The notes beneath the pieces were generated by a model. That model was not told the DNA's origin, searched no databases, and worked only from the letters and a program-made list of their open reading frames with translations. From Plectrocnemia conspersa (lineage: Eukaryota > Arthropoda > Insecta > Trichoptera > Polycentropodidae): a DNA stretch of 64,000 bases. Shown piece after piece: positions 26,401-38,400 of the stretch; positions within the stretch are counted from its first letter, which is position 1; every line of letters starts with the position of its first letter. The position numbers and the translations under genes are program-made. The stretch is taken from assembly GCA_009617715.1 (NCBI GenBank), contig VTFK01000493.1, forward strand, positions 186,001 through 250,000, written 5' to 3'.

Positions 26401-29400
26401 TGACTGTAAATCCCATATTCCCAGAAAAAAATAAAAAGGAATCAGTCATCAGTAAAATTATCCCGTATCCAAAAATAATTTTTCAAGTGTCCTCAAAGCT
26501 AATTACTGATATAAGCAAAATATTTCAATTGGTGCTTTGTATTGAATATTCATAGGCGACACTGTGTCATGTCATTGCAGAAAATGATTAACAATTAGCG
26601 AAATTGCAACGTATTAATACACGAGTGATGTCTAATCACACACAGTCTATATTATACAACCTAGTGATGTCACAAAGAGTACATAATTAGCATGTTTTCC
26701 ACACGCTGTTGTATATAATATTACATGTTTGTATCGAGCTCTGATGAATGTTGTGATGATTAATTAAAATCGAACTATGTCGTATATTTTTGGTATTGAA
26801 AATTCTTTAATAATGAGCTACATCAGCTTAACGACCAAATTCATTAAATCTAAAAATAGTTTTTTGCGCACTCTTACATATACAGGCACTTAAGAATGCA
26901 CACTTGGGAACCTAAAAGTGCGCATGGAACACCTTACTACATTTGTACGGACCAACTCTGGAACAAACGGTACATTTTTCATGCCACCACTGAGTACACA
27001 TTATGTACTCTATCCAATATTCAGAAATCGGTTCCTTGTAGACTTCTTTGGATCCTGGGCAGCTCCACATATTTCTCTTAAGTGTTGATTTGCATTTCTT
27101 GAGATTTGCCTTCGCCTTTCTGTTAGTTTTGTTAAGGCTACACTCTACCTTTCTTTCGGTGCCAGTCGACCACACGCTGGAGCTCGCTGTTAACAGTGTG
27201 GGAGAGTGAGGGACCTCTTTTGAGCTTGAAAAGCCCCAGGCTCTTTAGAGGAAGTAAACTCTGTGAACACATTCACATGATTTCTTATTTTTGCAGTTTG
27301 ATCGATACGCAACTGATTTTGATAGCGGTGAAAGTCTATGAAGGTTGCAGATGTTGCAGGATCATTTAGTGACACAACTGGGCAAAAAATCTGCCTCATC
27401 AAATACATCTTTATTGAATGGACATATCCCTATGACTTTGAAATCCTTAATGGCGTTTACCGCAGTAGTTGTTTTTAAGTAAGCTGGGGTGAATATTGAC
27501 GTCATTTGGTAAACTGTTAATGCTCGGCCAGGGTGATTAGTCAGCCACTTTTCGCACTCATTAGAGTAGTATTTTTTCATAGGAGAGAAAAAGCTACTGT
27601 CCAGGGGATGCATTCGATGACTGCTGTGAGTTGGAAGCGTCAGTGCTATGATATTATTTTGTCTAAAGAATTCGACAACGTCAACGGAGCAGTGTGAACT
27701 GTGGTTGTCCATTATTAACAGTATCGGTTGTTGTAAGCTTGTATCAGACACCACCCCTACTAAAGAGGGTAGAGAACCATTGAGTAGTTAACTCTTTATC
27801 CTTTTCTTAGTGTATATGAATGCAGCAAGAACAAAATGCCCACTCAGTCATGTTTGTACCCCTTTGCAACGGAAATCTTGTTTAAACATTTTTCGCCTTT
27901 CGTGGAAAGTACTTCAGGAGGTTTGTTCCGAACTGTTGAGATGGCGGATTCTTCCGTGTTATATATGGCGTGTGGTGGAAACTTATACTTTGTGAGTAAG
28001 TTGTGCAAGTTGTCGTAGAATCGAGCGCATTGTTTTTGATTAAAACCAATGACTGGCAAGGCTGGTGGCAGTTGGTTGTCACAAAGAAATATTTTTATTT
28101 CTCTTTAAGAAACCATTCAGCCATCTGTGATGTTATATCGAATCGATGGGGAATATTATTTTTTTCCACAAATTCAAAAGCCAAAGCTCTTATAGATTTT
28201 GTTGTCAGGCCATAGAACATGTTGTCTAGAGTTTTTATATGGTTAGAGAGTTTGGCCTCCATTTGGGCTATGTGGATACATTGCACATAGATCTGTAAGA
28301 GTATGCACGCACTCTTACAAACTAGGGCTGCGCACTTTTACAGGACACCAGCATTATTCAGATTTGCTACAAGCGATGGCATCTCCGTTAGAATTAGGGA
28401 ATTACGGTGCTGGTGGACGCTTGCTACATTGATTTTGAAAAAGTAGCCCATACCATCATAAATAAACACATTGTACAGGTCTTAAGATGTGAAAAAAATT
28501 TAGCAAAATATTGTGAAAACTTACCTGACATCCGTATTATCGATTTATTTACGATGCATGGCGAAGCAGCGTGTTCTCTTATCACAAATGAAGCTAAGAA
28601 CTAAAGTTAGCCACAAATGACATCTAGCGCGCGTGTATAATGAATGGTGCGCACTGTTAAAGCTATGTATTCAACAAAAAAAATATAAAAGTGAAAACAA
28701 AATTACATTTAAAACTCTGTATATCTGGTTTTTCCAGAATTAATTTTTTTTAAACCATATTTTCGTGTGCTGTATGATCAGTACGTATGTTATTAATTTT
28801 GAAGCATCAGTGTGCGCATTGAGTATGTGTAACGAGAGTAATGTTCGTGATAACGCAAAAGTTATTAAACCGATTTTAATCAAACTTTATAATTGGTTTT
28901 ATGAAACTCTAGCTTAGATTCGATAAACTTATAATTATACTGGTTGTTTTCAACTAATTTTTATTTTTAAATTTGTCGTAAATAAAACACGCTTTATATT
29001 TGTTTAGATAGATTATTTAAATTTTTATATGCACATATCTTCAAGGAAGGATTGAAACAATAACGCGCTGCTTTTATATAAATCTAACTGTGATGTATCC
29101 CTGGACAATAAGTGGTTGATTTCTCATAACATGACTCACAAGATGCATAGCATTCGTCTTTAAACCATATTTCGAAGTTTCTTATCCATATCTTTGGTTA
29201 TCATCCGACCTTCTATGCCATACAGAACGTTAGGAAGAACGTAACATCTGATTATCCGCGTTCGACTACAACTAATCATCTTAAATACGGCTTTAATAAA
29301 TTAAAATTGAAGACAGGGCAACAATTGCAAATAGTTTTAAATTTTAACGACTTATATTTAATTGGTCATTACTTAAATATATGTTTGCTCAGTATAAAAC

Positions 29401-32400
29401 CTGAAAAACATAATATACTAATTGTATACTTTGTTCTTCTGGGCCTGATTTGATTCCTGATTTTATTTTGAAGGGTTGCGAAGTCAGTCTCACTGGTCCT
29501 CTAAATTGTATTTTTGATCTAATTTTCTCAAGATGTCATCATTTCCTGATCTATGGAAATGCACAAAAGTCACCCCTATTCATAAAAAAAGGCTGACAAA
29601 TTGTGTATAAAGAACTAAACCAGTCGCAGAGTTGTCAGCTCCTGCTAAATTGTTTGAAATAATTATCCATAGATGTCCAATCACTTTCGGCAAGTTTTGT
29701 TGGACCCTAGGCATGGGTCTCGTCCCGCCCGTTGTGTGAAACTGGGACGTATCATAAGCAGTGGCGTAGCTAGGGTATGTGGTGCCCGGGGCGATTCTTA
29801 AAATTGCCGCCCCCCCCCCTATACATTTTTGTATGGTCATAAAATCAGCATTTCTTAAAATAATTAACTGGTTATTGTTAATCTCTTGCTATTCGTGGAT
29901 ATATATATTATAGTGCATTTATGGTTACGTACCACACTAGACCAGGGCTCGGCAACCTATGACCCGCGGGTCACCAAGTGACCCGTTTGATGATTTAAGT
30001 GACCCATTTCAGTTCTGCAAATATCATTTTTTGAACGTATTACGATGTCACTACTAGACCACATATATGGTTGTTAAGACCAAAAATATTCCCTTTTTTA
30101 ATAGTCACATTTTAATTATTTTGACTCGCAGCCAAAAAAGGTTGCCGAGACCCGCACTAGACGATGCCGCCCCCAAGTGCCGCCCGGGGCGGCCCGTCCC
30201 CCTCGCCATACCATAGCTACGCCACTTATCATAAGCCTATATATTAAGAAATCTACTTAAAGCAGACTTATCATTCAGTTGGGTTACTTTTAGGTTATGT
30301 TTAAAAATGTTGCCAGTGTTAAAACCTTGACCCTTTGGACGCGTTAATCAAAAATAAATATTAAATTGTTTTTTGAAAAATCCAAACTTTATCTTCGTTA
30401 CTGTGTTTAAATTTACTGCTTTTTTAAATTCTTATTTATTTAAAATTATATTTTATATTTATTTACCAACAAGTTTTTTCTTCAAAATAATTTTTTTACT
30501 GATTTTTGAGTAAAGAGATAAATAGGGTGACGTTAGTTGATTTGCGCGTTCAAAGGGTTAATACTATTTATGTTTCGATATAATATTTCATGTGAAAAAA
30601 ATGTATTTTAAAATTCTCGAACAACATAGTAGACCGATCGAAACTGCTTATTTACAATATTTTTTCAACAAGTTATTCTTTGTACTTTTACCTAAAAGGG
30701 TCGCGCGCACATGTTGAGTTGGAGGCTCGCCATTATGCACTTGCTGGGACGACGAAATAAATGCACCTTTCTCAGAATCGACGCAATTATAATTTCCTAA
30801 TTTTAAAATACCCTTTTTTAAAACAGTATTAACGTAAAACGAAAGTTAACAATTATAATTATCTATTATAAATTCAAAAACGTGTAAAAAATGCATCAAA
30901 GTTGATTAAATACTCATACGTATCAGAACTGCCATGTCAACTTTCAATTGGTCACAGCTGTAGCATATTCGTGCATTTTAAATAATCTTTTGTTCGTAAA
31001 ATGAGTTTCACTTATAAGCATTATATTTATTTTATTATTTTTTATAAATGTTTTTACTTCCTGGTTATGTTGTGCCAAGCCATTGGCGTTCCAATATACT
31101 ATGACAAGATATGATAGATAGATATGACAAGTGTAAGAAGTCCATGTCTTCTAGTTTATTAATCGTTGGTTGGTTTTGGTGTGTTCTCGTTAATTTTGAT
31201 TTTAACCGCGTCAGCATAATTAGCTCCGGGGTGGAATTTGAATGAGTTTTCGTCGGTTCTTAACTATAAATACTCCAGTGCTTGCACTAGGGTATTTCTA
31301 GTCGTTTTCACAGCGGTTCGATTTTTATTACGGTGTTGAGCATGTATAAAAAAATATATTTTTGTACCTTTTTCGTTGAATAAATAAGTTTGCTTTTGAC
31401 TCACCCTTGTGTAATTATTTTTTGATGATTATAATAAAAACATATTTATTTATTTCAGTTCCAGGATGCCTGCGATTTTTCAACTCCGTAAGTATCAATC
31501 GCTATTTTTATATATAAAAAGAAATAAAATATCTTAATACAATTTTTTTTCTAATTCAGGGTCACCATGGACCTGTCCAGGGCCATGTCTGAAGCGCAAC
31601 TTGCCATAGACTATTTCTTTAACAACAAATTCGTAGAAGCCCGCGCCATAATGAAACCATGGTATAAATTTTTAACTAGCATGCATTTTCACAACGAACT
31701 ACTAATAAGTAAACTTTATATTTTACAGGGCGGCTACTTCCATCTACCACGCCGCCGGAGAGTCAGTCTTTGCATTTCTATCCGCCACCCTTACGTTCGA
31801 CAGGGAGATGATAGCCGAAGCAAGTCTTAAATTGAAGCATTGCATGGTGTTGTGCAATGGGGTACGTAAGAGGAAATCTTTCGGAGAGAGCATCAGCACT
31901 TTAGTAAAAAAGGTCAGTCTTTATCGATTTATTCGAAATTAATCTTGAAAAGTTTGCTCATGCGTCACGTCTTTCAGCATAACTATGATAGTCACACTGA
32001 TACGGAAGTGCATGCCGAATTGTGCTATGCTGAAGTGCTACTTCTAAGAGCCATTTTGACGTTCATGGAAGATGAAGAGTTGCTGTCTTTCGTCAAAGGC
32101 AGTCTCAAAATTAAGCAGTGTTACAGTAGCTACAAGTTAGTTTTTCTTAATCATATCCAAAAATCTCTTATCTGGATTAACGATCGCAAAAGTGTACCAA
32201 CTCAATCAAATTCTTTGTCTCAATATTAATTCTTATAAATGTACGTTTCAGAGAATGCGCTACAATTTTGAAGGACCGCGCTTGGACCGACCCAAACTGC
32301 AAGCGACACTTTGAAAGCGGAGTCCGCATGGGAATTGGATCCTTCAACTTGATGATCTCCCTACTTCCGGGCAGGATCATTCGCCTTTTGGAATTTGTCG

Positions 32401-35400
32401 GTTTTAGTGGAGACAAGGTACACAAAAAGTACACAAATTATCACTAGCAAAGAGCGACTATTTACTTTGATATATGTTGCGATTCCATGTTCATCTGCGA
32501 GCGGTTCACGCTACTTTCAATGATTGCGTATGTATATGTTAATATTCCTTTTTTTAGGAACTCGGATTAAGCGAGTTATTGGCCGGAATCGAATGTGAAG
32601 GAGGGCTGAGGAACGTCTTGTGCGTGATGACTCTCCTGGGATATCATCTGGTCATTTGTTACGTCATCAGCGATCAGCCTGGTGATCTTAAACTTTGCGA
32701 CGAGATTATCACCAAGCAGTTGAAGGTTTTAAATTTGTTGATTTTTAATTTTATCGCATACTTACTACCGAACATTCTATTCATGGTATCAGTGACCATG
32801 TTCAACGTCAGAATCATACGAAACTCCGAGAATAACTGATAAAAACATATTTTCATAATTACACAAATAATAATGTCAATAAAAATATATATTTCTTTTA
32901 TCTTAAAGATAATTAATAACATAGAAGTATTTTAACTTATACGGTTTACAGAAAATTTTCGTACATTAATAAAAAAATAATGCATGATTAAATATATGAA
33001 AATTTTGCTATTTTAAATGTCCGTTTAGAATAGAGAATGAATATATCAATTTTAAATCGTGATTTTGCACTTTGAAGGTTAACTTTTAGATTTATCCGCT
33101 TCCTGGCTGCATCTGAAATACATTCATTGTAACATATCGACATGTGTCTCAGTGCAGTGGTAGTCAACTGTTAATATATCTTTTTTTAATGAACGCTTCA
33201 TAATATAATATAATAAAGACGTATGACATTTTATATTTTTAACTTATGAAAAAACCGATATATGAAATATATTAATTTATTTTTAAATGTAAAAATTATT
33301 TTCCTCTTTTTCAAGGTATTTTAATAGAAAATAAGGGAAATAGAAAACTTGTCTCATTACAATTTTAAATAATTCAAACTCCATTGATTATCATCAGCGA
33401 TTATGGCTGATAATTACTAACTTACCCGTCAGTTGCAAAAATGTTTTTAAAACATTATCCCAAAATTTCATTAAAATATATACACTGTATAGGAAGTCGT
33501 AAAAAGAAAAATATAAAATCTAGTAAAACTATATCGTAAGGAAAGGGTCAAATCTAGCTTAGTTGCATATTGGCTGGGAAGAAATATTTCCCGATTTTTG
33601 AGCTTCCTTTCCGCGGCCGAATGAACTAAGTCGGCTTCCATTTGGGTGTGGCCCTTTTCTAGAAACTTTTCCGTAACTGTTACTATTTTCTGCACAGCTA
33701 GACGTTAAAGTGCGTTCAAAACTATATTGTTTCTATTTTGAGCGGTGCATCCATCCGTGTATATAATAAAATCTTTATGGTATTTGTCAACAAGTTTCGT
33801 CAAATAATTTATGAAAAATGTAGCATAAGTAATAGCTTTCAAGTCGGTAACAGTTTTGTCAAAACAGCAACACGTTACTTAGTGGTAGCTTAAATTATAA
33901 ACTGTAAAATTATGAATGCAAAGATTCGTTTTAAAATATAGTGCACTGGCATTTAAATAAGTTCATAGCAGTTCGAGCAGCTTCTTTCAAGACAACATGT
34001 CTTTAATAACCTTTGATATATTACTAACAATAGGCACGGCAGGTATTAGACTAATATATTTTGGTTGGAAAAGTGCATTGTTTTCTTGTAAAAGTAAATT
34101 TTCAAAAAGTTTTCTACAAGCAACAGGAGCAGAGACAATTCGCTTGCTCTACATACAATCGGTATAACAGCCATAGATTGAATAACGGGTTACAAGTACA
34201 GTTTTTGACTAGATTTTCTACAATAGTGTGAGGGTAGTTTTGGCAATGCATGAAGAAAATTCAATAGCGAGCTTCTTTTCTTTATTTGTTCAGAGCTATT
34301 ATTTATTGTTGATTTTATAATACGTTCCTGGGTTCCCGTCTGTCATCTATTAGCCAACCAATACCTGATGGCTTACTCTCTTGTCTGAAGTTTTTAGATA
34401 ATAAACTTTGCTTTCATTGCGTCTCCTCTCTAATCCTTAAGTTTTTGTTGCAATTTTTGCACGTCAATTAAAGTCAGCATATAAACTTTTTTCTCGCTCC
34501 AAGACATTACCCAAAAGTCATCAAATATTTATTTTCGAATGTCTTCTATAAACATATTACAAGTAAATACTTTCCATTTTCAATTGCTAATTTCATTTAC
34601 TTGAAGGTTTTGAAATATCTTGTACATATTTGTCACCGACCTTCCTGAAACCTAAGTACTCTTTTTCATCATTCTCTTTTTTTTTATTAACTTGCCTTTT
34701 CCACGTGTCCACTTCTGTCTTCCGTTTTATTATCCTTTGTGAAATCCCCTCTTGATCCATTGCTCTTTCCGGGAAACAGTCAATGTCCTCCAACTGAATA
34801 GATGATGACAGAGATTGGTTAATGACGTTACATGTTGGGTTTCCAATAAGTTCATCGTTGGGTAGCTACCGACCGATTAGTTTGTTTTAAAGCAGTTCTG
34901 CAGTATTGCCAGCAAACAACAAGTCATGCCACGAAGCAAATACAGCCTTCCTATTGGTCAATTCAAAAATATATCTTTGCGAAAATGCGCCAATGATGGC
35001 ACAGAGCGCGCTGGCGCGAAATCTCAGATTTGCTACTTTTGCAGTTCAGCGGAACTGCAAGTAGTAGATCATCGGTTATGCAGTATCACCGACGATATGT
35101 ATTAGGTTAAAAAAAAATTCTCAGGACCTTAATTTTTACTTTATTGAAAAATTATTATAAAAATGATTAAATTCTTTCTCGCACTTCGTTAATGGAATAA
35201 TATGTATGATTTTCCAGTTGTATCCATCGGGAGTATGGTTCTTGTTCTACAAAGGCAGACTGGAATTCATGAAGGGAAATTTGGAGAAGGCTGTCGTCTC
35301 CTACAAACAATCGTGGAAAAGCCAAGATCTGTGGCCCCAATTTCATCACATTTGCTTCTGGGAGCTTCTCTGGGTGGAATGGTGATATTTTGTTCAACAT

Positions 35401-38400
35401 ACGTCACCATAAATGGCATAAATCAATATTAAATGACTGCAATTGTATCTTCCAGCATGTCTTTAAAATGGCGCGAAGCGTTGGTCTACTGTAATTACCT
35501 TCTCGAATCGAGCAAGTGGTCCAAGACCATCTACTCCTATCAGAAGGCGGCCGTTTTGTGCATGATCTGGAACGATCTGACTCCCACCGAGAAGAGCAGT
35601 TGCATTACGCTTATAACGTGAGTCCATATTTTTCATAAATTATTGAACAGCAAATTAAATATTCAACTTTCTTATTTCAGCGAAGCTCCATCTTTCAAGC
35701 AGAGAATCGCCGGCAAATCGCTGCCGATGGAAAAATTTGTTATCAGGCGGTGCAAGAGATTTGAATCTCAAGGAAACCGTCTCATGCTCCCCGCCATTGA
35801 AATGATGTACCTCTGGAACATGTTCCGTGTATTCAAGTGCAACTTTGCCGTCGGCGACAGGATCTTGAGAGTAATATCACACATTTTTAATTTATTGATT
35901 AAGAATTATACATATCAACAAAACTCAAGACTGATTTACACGATGCCAGTGGCTAGCAGCGTGTAAACGCATAATGCGTCATTGGCACGCCAGTAGCTGG
36001 CAGCTCAAGCAGTACAAATATTTTTGTTTTACTGGCACGCTATCTTAATGACGCAAGGTAAGTGGCACCGTGTAAAATGACAACTCTCGCCCGCCAGTCG
36101 CTATTTCTTAACAATGGTTTATCCAGTTGGTGGCACTGTGTAAACGGTGACCCTCCGGTCAACTTCCAGCAACTGGCAGCGTATAAATCAGCCCTTAGAT
36201 TAGGGATTCTCAAATTATACTTTATGGTTGTACTACGAATCTTAATGAAATCGAAATATTAAAAAAACGACCACTGACTGACCAATTTTTGCCCTCCCCC
36301 CCCTCCCTCTCTAAAAAGCTGAAATGATATCCCTAATTTTAAACCATAAATTCTCAGGTTATCCCTCAAAGAAAATGTAAAGAAAATAGTATTGAATCTA
36401 TCCTGGTATATACATATATATTTTTACCAGTGAAAATATGATTTATCTGGCAGGTGCTAGTAAAACTATACAATTTCAACTTTTCCATGCGTAATAATAT
36501 ATACATTTACATACTTATTATTTACTTACATCCGATGTATAAATGTTACAGTGAATATGTATTTTTTGGTAAAGTTAAATTTTCACTAATATGCTGCTGT
36601 AAAAATGTATATGAAGCTCAATTTAACAGTTGCGAAACGTCATTCGCTGTTCAAACCTAAACCTAACCTAATGAAAGCTCTAAAGCTAATTATAATTTTA
36701 GAAATTTTTGTAAAGCAATAAAATCGTGTCAGCACTGTCGTAGTGGGAATGCTCGGTAACGTGAATTTTTGACTTCTGAGAAGGGATAATTGTTTTTTGT
36801 ATTCTATGTGCGAAGATGCGCTTTATTCGATTCTTACTCGCAATATTGTTATAAAAAGTCTTAATATAAATGCTTGATAATCAAGCATTTTCACCGTGAT
36901 GGTACGATTTTATTGCTATCGCCGGGGAATTTGACCAAAAAAATAGATGTCATTTAACCAATAGATGTTCAATTGGATTTAGGTCGGGAGTATTCCCGGA
37001 CCGAGAGAGAGAAGATATTCCTTAATCCTCCTTAAATTTTGTAATCTGGTGAAAGAAATGAACATTATGAACAAAAAAATTAACATACCTATCCAAAAAA
37101 AGTCACACTTTCATAAAGATTTATATTTGAAAGTGGAGCTAAACGCTAACGGAATTGTCTCTCAACTTACCTTATCTCCCATTCGTTCCAGTTTCAGTTA
37201 TTTCATATTGTGCATCATCATCATTATCTTCAATACACTTCTTATTACAGCATTTGTAATTAAATACTATTATAATTATTGAATTATATGTTTTATTTAA
37301 TTTTTTTTATTCTTACAGTTGATCGAATCTGCCGAAAAAGAAATCATAAGTGGTGTGGAAGAACGAGCATTGTTATATCTATTGCGTGGATCAGTACTGC
37401 GTCATCTCGGCGCACACTATCAGTCATTGGCGTGCTTAGAAAATCTCATTGGGTATGTTTGGTTCAAATAAGTATTTACTAAAGGAGATTAGTTTTATGG
37501 CAAATAACTAGAGTACTTAGTTTTATTATGCTTTTAACAAGTAATTGCCACAAATTTAGCTCACAGAGTGGTCACAACATACCAAATATTATTTGGCAAA
37601 AACTTGAACCAGTGTTGTTAAAAAAAAATATAATTCTGAACTACACATAAAAAGTTACAAGTATAAGCTGTAACTGCTTAAATATTTTATTTATGATTTT
37701 CAGGTTAAAGAAACAGATCAAAGAAGATATGCATCTGATTCCGTATGGGATTGTCGAAATTGGACTATTGTTCGCAGCCATGGGCGAAAAGGAGAAGGCT
37801 ATTGCTACATTGGAAGACGCAAAGTAATGATATTCTATATAAACCTTTTATTATTTTTTAATTTATGAACCCTTATAATATCATGCTTATTTTGCATTTA
37901 ACCTAATCGGCTTAGTACAGTCCGTCCAAGATATGAACGCTCATCGTCATAGTATTGATGAGAGAATATAATAGGGTGACCGTGTGAAATTACAAGTGCA
38001 ATTAATTTTAATTTAATTTGTTGAGGAAAGTGTAAAATATCACTTTCTTACTTTTTTTGTTTATTTATATACATATTTAACTCAAAAACATTAGAGCAGT
38101 TTTGGTATCACTCTCCAGGTTGAATATCTGTTCAATATAATATTTTTTAAAATACCAATAGAATATTACAGGAATTGTTTTATTGATTATAAAGTACCAC
38201 AACATGACAATAATTTATCATAAAAATATAACACATAATTTTTAATTCAATTTCCAACGTATGGTCATTCTACCCTTAAAACAACCCTGATTTAGTATTT
38301 GTAACGTTCTCCTATCGGTGTAAACAAATTCGCGGAAAACTATGTATGTATGCATGCATGCGTACACGCACCCTTATTTCCAACACAACGATGATGAGCG

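Larger units (their letters stand above)
29435..30300 (+). pseudogene. Jockey-like LINE RT fragment interrupted by a hAT MITE
   Basis: Frames around 29440-29690 read GPDLIPDFILKGCEVSLTGP, then FPDLWKCTKVTPIHKK and ELSAPAKLFE. This is the order of RT motifs in Jockey/R1-type LINEs (GPDxIPxxxLK, FPxxWK, PIxK, LSxxxKLFE). The YADD box is not seen. The hAT MITE at 29759-30227 inserted just downstream. Confidence 0.7.

Noticed and set aside
35202..35432. 76-codon frame overlapping TTC39 exon 8
   Set aside because: Out-of-frame shadow of the real exon at 35218-35381.
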